Shown: piece by piece, positions 17,243-24,662 of the stretch
Layout: each line of letters opens with the position of its first letter
How positions within the stretch are numbered: position 1 is the stretch's first letter
Origin: an uncultured Erysipelotrichaceae bacterium
Lineage (GTDB): Bacteria; Bacillota_I; Bacilli_A; Erysipelotrichales; Coprobacillaceae
NCBI GenBank assembly: GCA_900538465.1
Contig: UPXV01000018.1
Span: 1-52,506, forward strand
Reading direction: 5' to 3'
Length of the DNA: 52,506 bases
The notes under the pieces: generated by a model
Database searches by the model: none
What the model was told of the DNA's origin: nothing
Seen by the model: only the letters and a program-made list of their open reading frames with translations
Position numbers and translations under genes: made by a program

Positions 17243-18280
17243 TTATATCTTTTTCATATAATCCAATAATTCTTTATAACCACAATAATCATCATCAAAC
17301 ATACATAAATTTTGTCTTTTACAGTTTCCTTGACATATATGATAATATCTACATTTATCACAGAGATTTGAAAAATTCTTTTCCTCAGTCAAAAACATCC
17401 TTGCTTTTTGAGAATGTATGATATCTTTTAAATCACTATCGTTGATATTCCCTAGACAATAATCATCTAAAGCATAAAAATCACATGGATATATATTTCC
17501 ATTTGCTTCTACAACAATTTGTATAGAACAATACCCCAGCATACCACAAGAACACATTCTATTCCCTTTGAATAAACTTTCTATTTCATCAAATAAAGAA
17601 ATATGTATTTTTCTATCATCTTTCCATTGATCATAAAGAGTCATAAAAAATGAAGAATACTCTCTTGGCTTCAACCCATCTTCTCCATTTAACGATGGCA
17701 AGCATGGAATAAACTGAACATATTTAAAATGAGATTCTTTATAAAAATTATATATCTCTTTCGCATATGAAGAAAGAGAAGATGTGACAACAGTTAAAAT
17801 ATTATACTCAATTTGGTTTTCTTTTAATAATTGAATAGCTCCAATAACTTGTTTAAAACTACCTTTATCCAATAGTTTTCTATTATCATTATGCGTTTGT
17901 TCTATTCCATCAAGTGAAATTCCAATAAGAATATGATTTTGTTTAAACAATTGAATCCATTCTTCATTGATAAGTATTCCATTTGTTTGAATTGAATATT
18001 CTATTTGATTATTTATATTCTTACTCCTTACAATTTGAATAAATGTTTTAAAAAAATCAATTCCTGCCAACAGAGGTTCTCCACCTTGAAAACAAAATTC
18101 AATGATAGTCTCATGATGGCAATAGGATAATGTTTTATCTATTAATGTCGTTAATGTTGATATGCTCATTTTTTCGTTAATTTGTTTTCTGTTTTTAGCG
18201 ACATCTTTATAGAAACAATAGCAACAATGCATATTACATAAAGATGAAACTGGTTTAATAAGAACTGTCAATTTTTTCAT
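17243..18280 (-). CDS. anaerobic sulfatase-maturating radical SAM enzyme (anSME)
   Basis: The 345-residue protein has the radical SAM cluster motif SLCNMHCCYCFY (Cys15, Cys19, Cys22), FCFQGGEPLL, and a Cys-rich SPASM region at the C terminus that would hold two auxiliary 4Fe-4S clusters (CGMLGYC, YPCDFY, CDKCRYYHICQGNCK). Enzymes of this type oxidise the active-site Cys of sulfatases to formylglycine without oxygen. The frame begins 6 codons earlier, but AAGGAG lies 7 nt before the ATG at 18280. The Cys-type sulfatase two genes upstream is its obvious substrate. Confidence 0.9.
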   Translation of the reverse strand: MKKLTVLIKPVSSLCNMHCCYCFYKDVAKNRKQINEKMSISTLTTLIDKTLSYCHHETIIEFCFQGGEPLLAGIDFFKTFIQIVRSKNINNQIEYSIQTNGILINEEWIQLFKQNHILIGISLDGIEQTHNDNRKLLDKGSFKQVIGAIQLLKENQIEYNILTVVTSSLSSYAKEIYNFYKESHFKYVQFIPCLPSLNGEDGLKPREYSSFFMTLYDQWKDDRKIHISLFDEIESLFKGNRMCSCGMLGYCSIQIVVEANGNIYPCDFYALDDYCLGNINDSDLKDIIHSQKARMFLTEEKNFSNLCDKCRYYHICQGNCKRQNLCMFDDDYCGYKELLDYMKKI

Positions 18281-18310
18281 TTTATAACTCCTTAACAATT
18301 TCTAACATCA

Positions 18311-19105
18311 TTACAATAAATCATCATAATAAATTGTAATAGCAGAACTTATAACTGAAAATAAGAAAACAAAAAATTCAAAATAACTTCCTTTTAATTC
18401 CTCAACGAGATCAAATTTGACGACCAAATCAAAATCATGTCTTTTAATATATTCATCATTTAAACAAATGACACAATTTTCTATTGAAGAATCCAGAATT
18501 TTTTTCACTAACTGTAAAGAACGCCTCATCCAGCGTCCACCATATGTTAAAAAAATGACAAAATCAACATTTTCCAATACATAATTCATTTTACCAGCAT
18601 CCGTATTGCAAAGAATAATATCCACTTTTTTATGATACTGTTTCAACAGTGCTTGAAACAAAACAACTGCAGATAACTCATGTGATGCACAAAAGATTGC
18701 TATTCTATTATTATCAATCATCTTCTTAACAATAGTATCTATTGAACTTTTTTCTATTGCCAATAAAGAATAATTAATCATATATTCGAACTTTATTTTT
18801 GTATTTAAAATAGCTTTGTTTATATCAACATCTTTTTCATAAGGCTTGTCAATTAATTTATGAAGACTTTCATTTTGATTGATATTGTATTTTAATTCTT
18901 TGAAGGAATCATATCCTATTTTTTGACAAAAACGAGTAATGCTTGCAGTGGATGTACAACAAATATTTGCTATTTTATCAATACTCATTTCTGATATTGT
19001 ATCAATATTTTGTAACATTTCTTTTGCAATAACATAATCCAAAGAATCTCTAAAAGATAGATTGGCTATCTCTGCAAGCTTATAATATACATCATCCACT
19101 GCCAT
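18311..19105 (-). CDS. RpiR/MurR-family sugar-phosphate-responsive regulator
   Basis: The roughly 264-residue protein has an N-terminal HTH_6 domain (MSIDKIANICCTSTASITRFCQKIGYDSFKELKY is split across the two recognition helices) and a C-terminal SIS-like domain that senses phosphorylated sugars (around NRIAIFCASHELSA and VDFVIFLTYGGRW). It sits inside the operon between sulfatase and activase genes, so it probably controls this PTS locus in response to the imported sugar phosphate. Several start codons (GTG, ATG, GTG) lie within 10 nt of AAAGGAG; the exact start is uncertain. Confidence 0.85.
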   Translation of the reverse strand: MAVDDVYYKLAEIANLSFRDSLDYVIAKEMLQNIDTISEMSIDKIANICCTSTASITRFCQKIGYDSFKELKYNINQNESLHKLIDKPYEKDVDINKAILNTKIKFEYMINYSLLAIEKSSIDTIVKKMIDNNRIAIFCASHELSAVVLFQALLKQYHKKVDIILCNTDAGKMNYVLENVDFVIFLTYGGRWMRRSLQLVKKILDSSIENCVICLNDEYIKRHDFDLVVKFDLVEELKGSYFEFFVFLFSVISSAITIYYDDLL

Positions 19106-19148
19106 CACTCCTTTATATAAGTATAATCTATTTCATTAACAATTCAAG

Positions 19149-20579
19149 TTAATATGGTGCCATCTTTTCTCTACTATTGTAAGAACTTAATTGCATTTTT
19201 TTAATCATTTCAAATCGCATTAATGACTTTATTTCTTTATATTCTTCAACATATGCAATATTATTGAGCTCAAAAGGATCCTTTTTCATATCATATAAGA
19301 TTTCTTGTCCTTTTGTATTGACATAATATTTGTAGTCTGTTGTTCTGACTGTGACTTCATTAAAGTTATTTTCACTCATATATTCAATAATAATAGAATC
19401 TTTTATAGAATCTATTTTTTGTTCAATGAGAGGTTTCAAAGATATTCCTTTTAGATAACTTGGTTTTTGTATACAGGCATAGTCAAGAATTGTTGGGAGA
19501 ATATCTACAGCTTCACATAATCCATCAATTTGAACTCCTGGTTGAATTTGCCCACTATATTTTACAATGAGTGGAACATTGATAATACAATCATGCCCAG
19601 GCATGCCTTTATGAACTCGTCCATGATCACCTAAATATTCTCCATGATCACTTGTAAAAATAATCAATGTTTCATTTTCAATACTTTTTAATTCCTTTAA
19701 AATATCACCAATACAATCATCAACATGTGTCGTTAAAGCCAAATAACTCGCATAAATTTCTTTCCATTTTTCTGGAGTAATATGCTCTAGTCTTTTATTC
19801 CAATTTTCTCCTAACAATTTTTCCATCAAAATATCATCTTCTTTTGAACGCTTAGGGAGGGGCATATTTTCTATATCATACATATCAAGATATTTTTTTG
19901 GTGGATTAATTGGTGCATGAGGAGCATAAAATCCTGCAACAACAAAAAACGGTTGTTGACTTTGCTTATGATTCTTTATATATTGACACACTTCTTCTTT
20001 GACAAAACAACTATGTGTAAAATCATCTTTTCCTTCAAATATATATGGTTGATGTGGTGATCTTTCATGAATACTATAGATTGGTTGACCATATACTTTT
20101 CCTTCTGATGGCAACCCAACTCTTACTTTTTCTACTTGAGTAGGATCTTTTGATTCAACCCATTTTATGTATGCATCATCATAACATCCTGGTTCATCTG
20201 AAATAATCAAACTATCAAAACCATAAAGTGGATGTAAATCAGTATGCTTTCTATTGGTATGTGGTAAAAAATGTAATTTACCTATCTGTGAACATTTATA
20301 ATCATATTGTTTCAAATAATGAGCAATTGTTTTTTCATTCTCTGGTAATGGTATTCCATTATCCCCAATACCTAGCTGACTTGGATATTGTCCAGTCATC
20401 ATACACATTCTACTTGGCATACATACAGGATTATTGACATAATAATTTGTAAAATTTGCTCCTTCTTGAATAAGTGTATCTAAATGAGGTGTAATCGCAT
20501 ATTCATTTCCATTGGCTTTAATAGAATCAAATCTTTGTTGATCAGTATATATTAAAACAACATTAGGTCTTTTAGGCAT
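19149..20579 (-). CDS. Cys-type type I sulfatase without signal peptide
   Basis: The 476-residue enzyme belongs to the alkaline-phosphatase-like sulfatases. Metal ligands lie in VVLIYTDQQRFD and in FTSDHGEYLGDHG. The active-site motif is NPVCMPSR with Cys53, which needs conversion to formylglycine. No signal peptide precedes VVLIYTDQQ, so it should act in the cytoplasm, whereas many bacterial carbohydrate sulfatases are exported. The frame begins 6 codons earlier and overlaps the PTS gene, but GAGGTG points to the ATG at 20579, 14 bases after the PTS stop. The substrate is probably a sulfated sugar brought in by the adjacent PTS permease (inference). Confidence 0.9.
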   Translation of the reverse strand: MPKRPNVVLIYTDQQRFDSIKANGNEYAITPHLDTLIQEGANFTNYYVNNPVCMPSRMCMMTGQYPSQLGIGDNGIPLPENEKTIAHYLKQYDYKCSQIGKLHFLPHTNRKHTDLHPLYGFDSLIISDEPGCYDDAYIKWVESKDPTQVEKVRVGLPSEGKVYGQPIYSIHERSPHQPYIFEGKDDFTHSCFVKEEVCQYIKNHKQSQQPFFVVAGFYAPHAPINPPKKYLDMYDIENMPLPKRSKEDDILMEKLLGENWNKRLEHITPEKWKEIYASYLALTTHVDDCIGDILKELKSIENETLIIFTSDHGEYLGDHGRVHKGMPGHDCIINVPLIVKYSGQIQPGVQIDGLCEAVDILPTILDYACIQKPSYLKGISLKPLIEQKIDSIKDSIIIEYMSENNFNEVTVRTTDYKYYVNTKGQEILYDMKKDPFELNNIAYVEEYKEIKSLMRFEMIKKMQLSSYNSREKMAPY

Positions 20580-20593
20580 ATATATACACCTCA

Positions 20594-21916
20594 TCATTCA
20601 GCATAATTTTCATTTTGTGCTTTCATATTTGCTTTTTCACTTATTCTAATAAATGGAATGTAAATAAGAACTGACAATGCAAATAGTCCTAACTGCCAGA
20701 TAACAGATATAATATCCCCCGCTGTTGATAAATACATATTTAACCCTACCGGTATTGTCCATGGAACTTGAATAACAATTGGTGCTATTGCTCCAATTTC
20801 TGCTGCAAAATAAGCAATTGTATAACTTGCCAATGGTGCAATCAAAAATGGAATAATTAAAATTGGATTAAATACAATTGGTAATCCAAATACCATTGGT
20901 TCAGAAATATTGAACAATGATGGAATAAGACCAGCCTTAGCAACTTGTTTATATTCTGAAGTTTTTGCAACGATAAAGATAGCAACGATCAATGCCAAGA
21001 CATTTCCGCCTCCACCCATCTTTGTGAATACTTCTAAAAATGGAACCCCAGTAAAGAAATGAGGAATTGCTTCTCCTGCCATAAATGCTGCATTATTTGC
21101 AGGCAATAATTCTCCAAAAACAACAGTATTAATTGGTGACATTAATAATCCACCATGAATACCAAAGAACCATGCTAAATACATAAAGAAACTACTTAGC
21201 AATCCTCCAAGATAAGATGTTCCAATTACTTCTCTAATCGGTGTTTGAATAACTTGATATATAAATGTAAAGAAATCAACATGTGCAAAAGTTGTAATTG
21301 TAAACTGCACAATTCCTCCGACAACCAATACAATAAGGGCAGGAATCATGACTAAGAAGGATTGTAACACACTTGGTGGAACACTATCTGGTAATTTGAT
21401 TGTTAAATATTTAACTTCACATAATTTCTTTAATAGTTTTGGTATTAATAATCCCAAAAGTATTGCCAAGAAAAATCCTTTAGCTCCCATAAAATTTGTT
21501 GAATAAGAACCACCTACAGCAATCGCTTCTTTACCTTCTTCTAATACATAAGTTGCTTGTGGTAAAAACATAAAATATAACATAACATTAACAACAACAG
21601 TAGAGATAATATCTCCTTTGATTTTCTTTGTTAAAAAATATGTTATTGAAATTGTAGCTAATAATGAGATTAATGGAACTGTCGTATTGTAAATACCTGT
21701 AAGAAATACTTTCCATCCTTCTCCAAAAACATGGGTTAAAAAATCAGTAACAGCAGGTATAGGTAAATTCAATAACAGTGTTAAAAATGAACCTATAATC
21801 ATTGCTGGCATTGTCGCAGCAAATCCATCTTTTAATGATGAAATATAAATATTCGTACTTAATTTTACTGCGAATGGTAATAACTTGTCTTCTAATAATT
21901 TCGATATTTTTTTCAT
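20594..21916 (-). CDS. PTS lactose/cellobiose-family IIC permease of the sulfatase locus
   Basis: The 440-residue multi-pass membrane protein has the IIC-Cel layout, with ISSLKDGFAATMPAMIIGS near the start and the conserved FNISEPMVFGLPIVFNP in the sugar-binding region. It has no fused IIA or IIB domain and none is encoded beside it, so it must borrow these from elsewhere, possibly from the operon at 3.1-5.1 kb. The frame extends 7 codons upstream, but AGGAGG there is the ribosome site for the ATG at 21916. It is first in the operon with sulfatase, RpiR regulator, anSME and GH13 genes. Confidence 0.9.
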   Translation of the reverse strand: MKKISKLLEDKLLPFAVKLSTNIYISSLKDGFAATMPAMIIGSFLTLLLNLPIPAVTDFLTHVFGEGWKVFLTGIYNTTVPLISLLATISITYFLTKKIKGDIISTVVVNVMLYFMFLPQATYVLEEGKEAIAVGGSYSTNFMGAKGFFLAILLGLLIPKLLKKLCEVKYLTIKLPDSVPPSVLQSFLVMIPALIVLVVGGIVQFTITTFAHVDFFTFIYQVIQTPIREVIGTSYLGGLLSSFFMYLAWFFGIHGGLLMSPINTVVFGELLPANNAAFMAGEAIPHFFTGVPFLEVFTKMGGGGNVLALIVAIFIVAKTSEYKQVAKAGLIPSLFNISEPMVFGLPIVFNPILIIPFLIAPLASYTIAYFAAEIGAIAPIVIQVPWTIPVGLNMYLSTAGDIISVIWQLGLFALSVLIYIPFIRISEKANMKAQNENYAE

Positions 21917-21954
21917 CTCTTTTTTCCTCCTGCACATAATATATCAAATTTTTT

Positions 21955-21987
21955 TTTAAAAAATAAAACCTTACATTTTTTGTAAGG
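21955..21987 (-). terminator. hairpin between MFS gene and sulfatase operon
   Basis: On the minus strand CCTTAC and GTAAGG (21969-21974 and 21982-21987) form a stem followed by a T-rich stretch. It lies about 70 bases after the MFS stop and 50 before the PTS IIC start, so it ends the MFS transcript or attenuates the PTS operon. Confidence 0.55.
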
Positions 21988-22058
21988 AATATATTTTTAT
22001 AAACTTAAACACTTTAAAATTGTTTTTCTAAATCATTAAACAATATCATTTATCTCTT

Positions 22059-23225
22059 TTATTGTTCATACCTTTTTCTTATCACATATTGATAAATGAT
22101 ATAAATAAAGCATAGTATAACAAATAAACAAAGATATGCCACCTTTAATCCAAACATATCTCCAATCAATCCCATCAATGGAAAATAAATAATCATAACA
22201 ATACTAAATCCCATTGACATAAGAGAAAGAAGGGTAGCTCGCATCTGACTTTCTACTTTCTCATTTAAGAAAGTTGTTATAGCAATATATAAGATTGTCT
22301 CAAAAAAAGCCATAACACATATTGATAAGATAGAAAGTGGATAAAATGGTAAACCTATAGATGAAATCACAATTCCAATTGGTAACACCAACAATAATCT
22401 CTTTTGTGAATATCTTTTCATAATTTTATAAGTGATTACTCCCGCTATAATCCCTGTTATATTTTCTAATGAAAGAAATATAGATATCGCTGAAATACTG
22501 ACACCTAATTCTTTCCAATAATTTGTTAAATAGTAATAAGCTGTTGTTAGTGATGCTGAAAACAAGGCAGTACTTAATATCAAATAAAAGATTTGATGAT
22601 CTTGTTTGATTAATTCACAACTCATAACAACTTGTTGTTTCATATCATGAAGGATATTGGTTTTGATATATCCTTTATTTTTTATTTCTTTCATTTGTAA
22701 TAAAGCAAATATTGATAATATAACGATTAAGATAGATAATCCGTAAGTCAATTGATAACTCAATCCCGCAATAATACCACCAATAGTTGTCGATAATAAC
22801 ATCGCAACTTGAATAACCACTTCCCTTTTTCCTTGAATTTTAGCAAATTCTTCTTGTTCATTATATTCAAGCAACAAATCATAAACATAAGCACTATCAG
22901 TTCCAGATTCTAAGTTATATGACAAAGCTTGTAAAATGAAAGAGAGATAAATCATCCATTCTTGTCTTGCAAAAATAAGTAAGAGAATTGAAACAATCTC
23001 AACCATTCTTCCTAATAATCGACTTAAACGTCTCCCATATAAATCACTAATAATTCCTGTTGGCATTTCTCCAAGCATGGAAGTAATATGAAAAACACTT
23101 TCACAAATTCCAACATCAACCAACGAAAAACCTTTGATCACAAGAAATGTTGGCCAAAGTAAAGATGTTAATTTAAAATTCAATAAAAACTCAAATATAT
23201 AATTCAAATACAAATTCTTTTTCAT
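22059..23225 (-). CDS. MFS drug-type exporter behind a leader-peptide attenuator
   Basis: The 388-residue membrane protein has about 12 hydrophobic helices and an MFS motif A-like loop after the second helix (GEMPTGIISDLYGRR). It is not Mef, Tet or LmrB by eye. The frame runs 17 codons further upstream, through the terminator hairpin, but the ATG at 23225 is preceded by AAGGGG and matches the membrane-protein start MKKNLYLNYIFEF. A leader ORF and terminator/antiterminator lie directly upstream, a design typical of genes induced by ribosome-targeting antibiotics, so antibiotic efflux is a reasonable guess. Confidence 0.85.
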   Translation of the reverse strand: MKKNLYLNYIFEFLLNFKLTSLLWPTFLVIKGFSLVDVGICESVFHITSMLGEMPTGIISDLYGRRLSRLLGRMVEIVSILLLIFARQEWMIYLSFILQALSYNLESGTDSAYVYDLLLEYNEQEEFAKIQGKREVVIQVAMLLSTTIGGIIAGLSYQLTYGLSILIVILSIFALLQMKEIKNKGYIKTNILHDMKQQVVMSCELIKQDHQIFYLILSTALFSASLTTAYYYLTNYWKELGVSISAISIFLSLENITGIIAGVITYKIMKRYSQKRLLLVLPIGIVISSIGLPFYPLSILSICVMAFFETILYIAITTFLNEKVESQMRATLLSLMSMGFSIVMIIYFPLMGLIGDMFGLKVAYLCLFVILCFIYIIYQYVIRKRYEQ

Positions 23226-23254
23226 TATTATTAATCCCCTTTTCTTTTGTTTTT

Positions 23255-23316
23255 GGGGAACAAAAAAAGATTCCATACAAATGGAACCTTCTACGTCATT
23301 ATAAACATGGTTCCCC
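23255..23316 (-). promoter_or_regulatory. transcription attenuator of the MFS gene
   Basis: On the minus strand, GGTTCCAT and ATGGAATC (23281-23288 and 23269-23276) form an 8-bp stem with a 4-base loop followed by seven T, a textbook terminator inside the leader. GGAACC (23309-23314), right after the leader ORF stop, can instead pair with GGTTCC (23283-23288) and break the terminator. The same GGGGAAC can also pair with GTTCCCC at 23255-23261. The arrangement allows a stalled or absent ribosome to switch transcription on. Confidence 0.7.
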
Positions 23317-23423
23317 TATTTTGGGCGCACTCGTCCCTTGTTTAGAAAACCATCAAAAAATGTTATAGTGTGACACCATGCATCATGATATAAAATTTCA
23401 TTTCTTTGTTGATTGATAAACAT
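23316..23423 (-). CDS. 35-residue leader peptide controlling the MFS gene
   Basis: AGGGAGGTG lies 7 nt before an ATG at 23423, one of the strongest ribosome sites in the window. The frame encodes 35 residues starting MFINQQRNEILYHD and ending NKGRVRPK, and stops with TAG directly before the antiterminator arm. The basic RVRPK end recalls arrest peptides with Arg-rich motifs, such as those before erm genes. The last codons also fold into a small GGG-A-CG/CG-CCC hairpin. No similarity to a known peptide is claimed. Confidence 0.65.
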   Translation of the reverse strand: MFINQQRNEILYHDAWCHTITFFDGFLNKGRVRPK

Positions 23424-23447
23424 GTGCCCCACCTCCCTATGTTTATA

Positions 23448-23476
23448 ATACTATCATTGATAAAGTCTTGTGTAAA
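23448..23476 (-). promoter_or_regulatory. promoter of leader peptide and MFS gene
   Basis: TTTACA (23471-23476) and TAGTAT (23448-23453) are spaced by 17 bp on the minus strand. It starts 1 base after the XRE gene stop codon, so the MFS unit is transcribed separately. Confidence 0.5.
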
Positions 23477-23477
23477 G

Positions 23478-24101
23478 TTATTTATCGTTTTTAAATATAT
23501 ATTTTCTTATCAAAATAAAGATAATAAAACTCATAAGCAATGAAAGAATAGTCGGTAAATAAAACAACACAATACTGCTCATACTTCCACCAATCAATTG
23601 ATAAAGTTTGTTATAAATCAATTGATAAGTTATTGTATATTCACTCATATAAAAGATTGGTATAAAACATAATAACCATATATTTATACTAAAGAATTTT
23701 CTTTGATACTTTTGGTGATGTGTAGGTAAAGCAAATATTTCAAATATAATTATACTTATAATTTGAATCAACATCCCCACTAATAAACAGATTGAATTTT
23801 GATAATGTTTCCACAACATATATGCACTTAACAATCCTATAAAAATAATGCATGTAGAAACAACAATCATTAAATCTATACGATTTTCCTTTGTGTCATT
23901 TTCTATAGAATCTTTTAATAAGTAATCTGTACTCACATGATAAATCTCACTTAACGCTAATATATTTGAAATATCAGGAACACTTTCATTTAACTCCCAT
24001 TTAGAAATTGATTGTCTTGAAACATTGAGCTGATCAGCTAATTCTTGTTGAGACAATCCACTTTGTTTTCTTAACTTTAATAATTTTTCACTTAGATCCA
24101 T
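23478..24101 (-). CDS. XRE-family regulator with C-terminal membrane domain
   Basis: The 207-residue protein has an N-terminal Cro/CI-type helix-turn-helix (LRKQSGLSQQELADQL, NVSRQSISKWELNESVP, residues about 5-60). About four hydrophobic segments follow between residues 85 and 205. Membrane-tethered XRE regulators of this plan are common in Firmicutes and often sense membrane stress or control a neighbouring exporter. The frame reaches 12 codons further up, but AGGAGGT is placed for the ATG at 24101. It may act on the MFS gene or the toxin locus next to it; neither is shown. Confidence 0.82.
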   Translation of the reverse strand: MDLSEKLLKLRKQSGLSQQELADQLNVSRQSISKWELNESVPDISNILALSEIYHVSTDYLLKDSIENDTKENRIDLMIVVSTCIIFIGLLSAYMLWKHYQNSICLLVGMLIQIISIIIFEIFALPTHHQKYQRKFFSINIWLLCFIPIFYMSEYTITYQLIYNKLYQLIGGSMSSIVLFYLPTILSLLMSFIIFILIRKYIFKNDK

Positions 24102-24120
24102 AACCCTACCTCCTTGCATC

Positions 24121-24129
24121 ATTATACCA
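24121..24129 (-). promoter_or_regulatory. extended -10 promoter of the XRE gene
   Basis: On the minus strand TGGTATAAT forms an extended -10 element 20 bases before the start codon. No good -35 is seen. Between 24130 and 24237 nothing recognisable was found. Confidence 0.45.
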
Positions 24130-24237
24130 AAACTCATGATGGCTTGCTACATAGTCAACTTGGCAATGGCGCCCGTAAGAGTTGCAACTATAAAAAGAAG
24201 TCTATCAAACAATATTTTATTTTCTTTTTGCAAATTA

Positions 24238-24266
24238 TTGACATTTATTATAAAACTATTTATAAT
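24238..24266 (+). promoter_or_regulatory. consensus promoter of the antitoxin RNA
   Basis: TTGACA (24238-24243) and TATAAT (24261-24266) are both perfect and spaced by exactly 17 bp. Nothing downstream on this strand encodes a protein before the terminator at 24320-24357, so it drives a short RNA. Confidence 0.8.
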
Positions 24267-24272
24267 GAGAAT

Positions 24273-24357
24273 GTAAAAGGTATTACCGATAGACGGTGTC
24301 CTAAGATTTAGGTGTTTAAAATAACCGCAATCCTTGGCTGGGGGCGGTTATTTTTTT
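24273..24357 (+). ncRNA. antisense RNA antitoxin of a type I toxin-antitoxin locus
   Basis: The predicted RNA of about 85 nt runs from the perfect promoter to the bidirectional terminator. Its 3' part, including the terminator stem, is complementary to the end of the toxin mRNA. It contains a small hairpin CCTAA-GAT-TTAGG (24300-24312). Its 5' segment GGTATTACC...CGGTGTCCT recurs in the same sense at the 5' end of the toxin mRNA. Convergent overlap at the 3' ends is the layout of TxpA/RatA, BsrG/SR4 and Fst-type systems. Confidence 0.6.
24320..24357. terminator. bidirectional terminator shared by toxin and antitoxin RNAs
   Basis: AATAACCGC (24320-24328) pairs with GCGGTTATT (24344-24352), with a T-run on the plus strand and a shorter T-rich end on the minus strand. 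The toxin stop codon TAA lies within the stem. Confidence 0.8.
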
Positions 24358-24440
24358 GACTTCTTGATAATCTCAAGAAATAATACAATGATAATATTAA
24401 GAATCATTAACATAATCGTTAAGATTTCAAAACTACTCAT
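24348..24440 (-). CDS. 30-residue hydrophobic type I toxin (holin-like/Fst/TxpA type)
   Basis: GGGAGGTG lies 6 nt before an ATG at 24440. The peptide starts MSSFEILTIMLMILN, has a single hydrophobic helix of about 18 residues and ends in a basic tail (EIIKKSKK) inside the terminator stem. This is the pattern of small membrane toxins of the Fst/TxpA/holin-like group. A long 5' leader of about 110 nt with hairpins (TTCTTAAGAAGAA near 24465) precedes it. The antisense RNA at 24273-24357 overlaps its 3' end. Confidence 0.65.
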   Translation of the reverse strand: MSSFEILTIMLMILNIIIVLFLEIIKKSKK

Positions 24441-24558
24441 TATATCACCTCCCGTTTTTATATTTCTTCTTAAGAAGATATCTATTGAAACGAGATGTCT
24501 CAGTCCCTCGATCATACTGACTCAGGACACCGCCTACCGTTATGGTAATACCATAGTT

Positions 24559-24586
24559 ATTATATCATGAAATTAACTTTAAGCAA
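24559..24586 (-). promoter_or_regulatory. promoter of the toxin mRNA
   Basis: TTGCTT (24581-24586) and TATAAT (24559-24564) are spaced by 16 bp on the minus strand. Transcription would begin near the repeat at 24544-24552. Confidence 0.6.
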
Positions 24587-24606
24587 ATATTTAATTTGAA
24601 TAAAAT

Positions 24607-24635
24607 TTGAACTTAGTCATACTTTCATGTATAAT
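24607..24635 (+). promoter_or_regulatory. promoter of tgt-queA-queH
   Basis: TTGAAC (24607-24612) and TATAAT (24630-24635) are spaced by 17 bp, about 28 bases before the tgt start. The leader is too short for a preQ1 riboswitch. Confidence 0.65.
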
Positions 24636-24662
24636 GGTGGGTGGCTAAAAAGAGGTGAAAAA

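Larger units (their letters stand above)
24279..24552. repeat. inverted repeats marking the 5' ends of both RNAs of the toxin locus
   Basis: GGTATTACC (24279-24287) and CGGTGTCCT (24294-24302) recur as reverse complements at 24544-24552 and 24524-24532. Both RNAs therefore start with related sequences. GGTATTACC is nearly self-complementary, so the two 5' ends could kiss. No target-site duplication flanks the pair, which argues against a MITE. Confidence 0.6.

Noticed and set aside
23255..23335. T-box riboswitch before the MFS gene
   Set aside because: GGTTCC and GGAACC recall a T-box, but the T-box core AGGGTGGAACCGCG and the specifier structures are absent, and a leader ORF fills the region instead.
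24130..24237. possible structured RNA upstream of the XRE gene
   Set aside because: No convincing stem set, promoter or ORF was found; left unassigned.
24279..24552. MITE or small transposon defined by terminal inverted repeats
   Set aside because: The repeats coincide with the start regions of two predicted RNAs, promoters lie outside them, and no target-site duplication flanks them.
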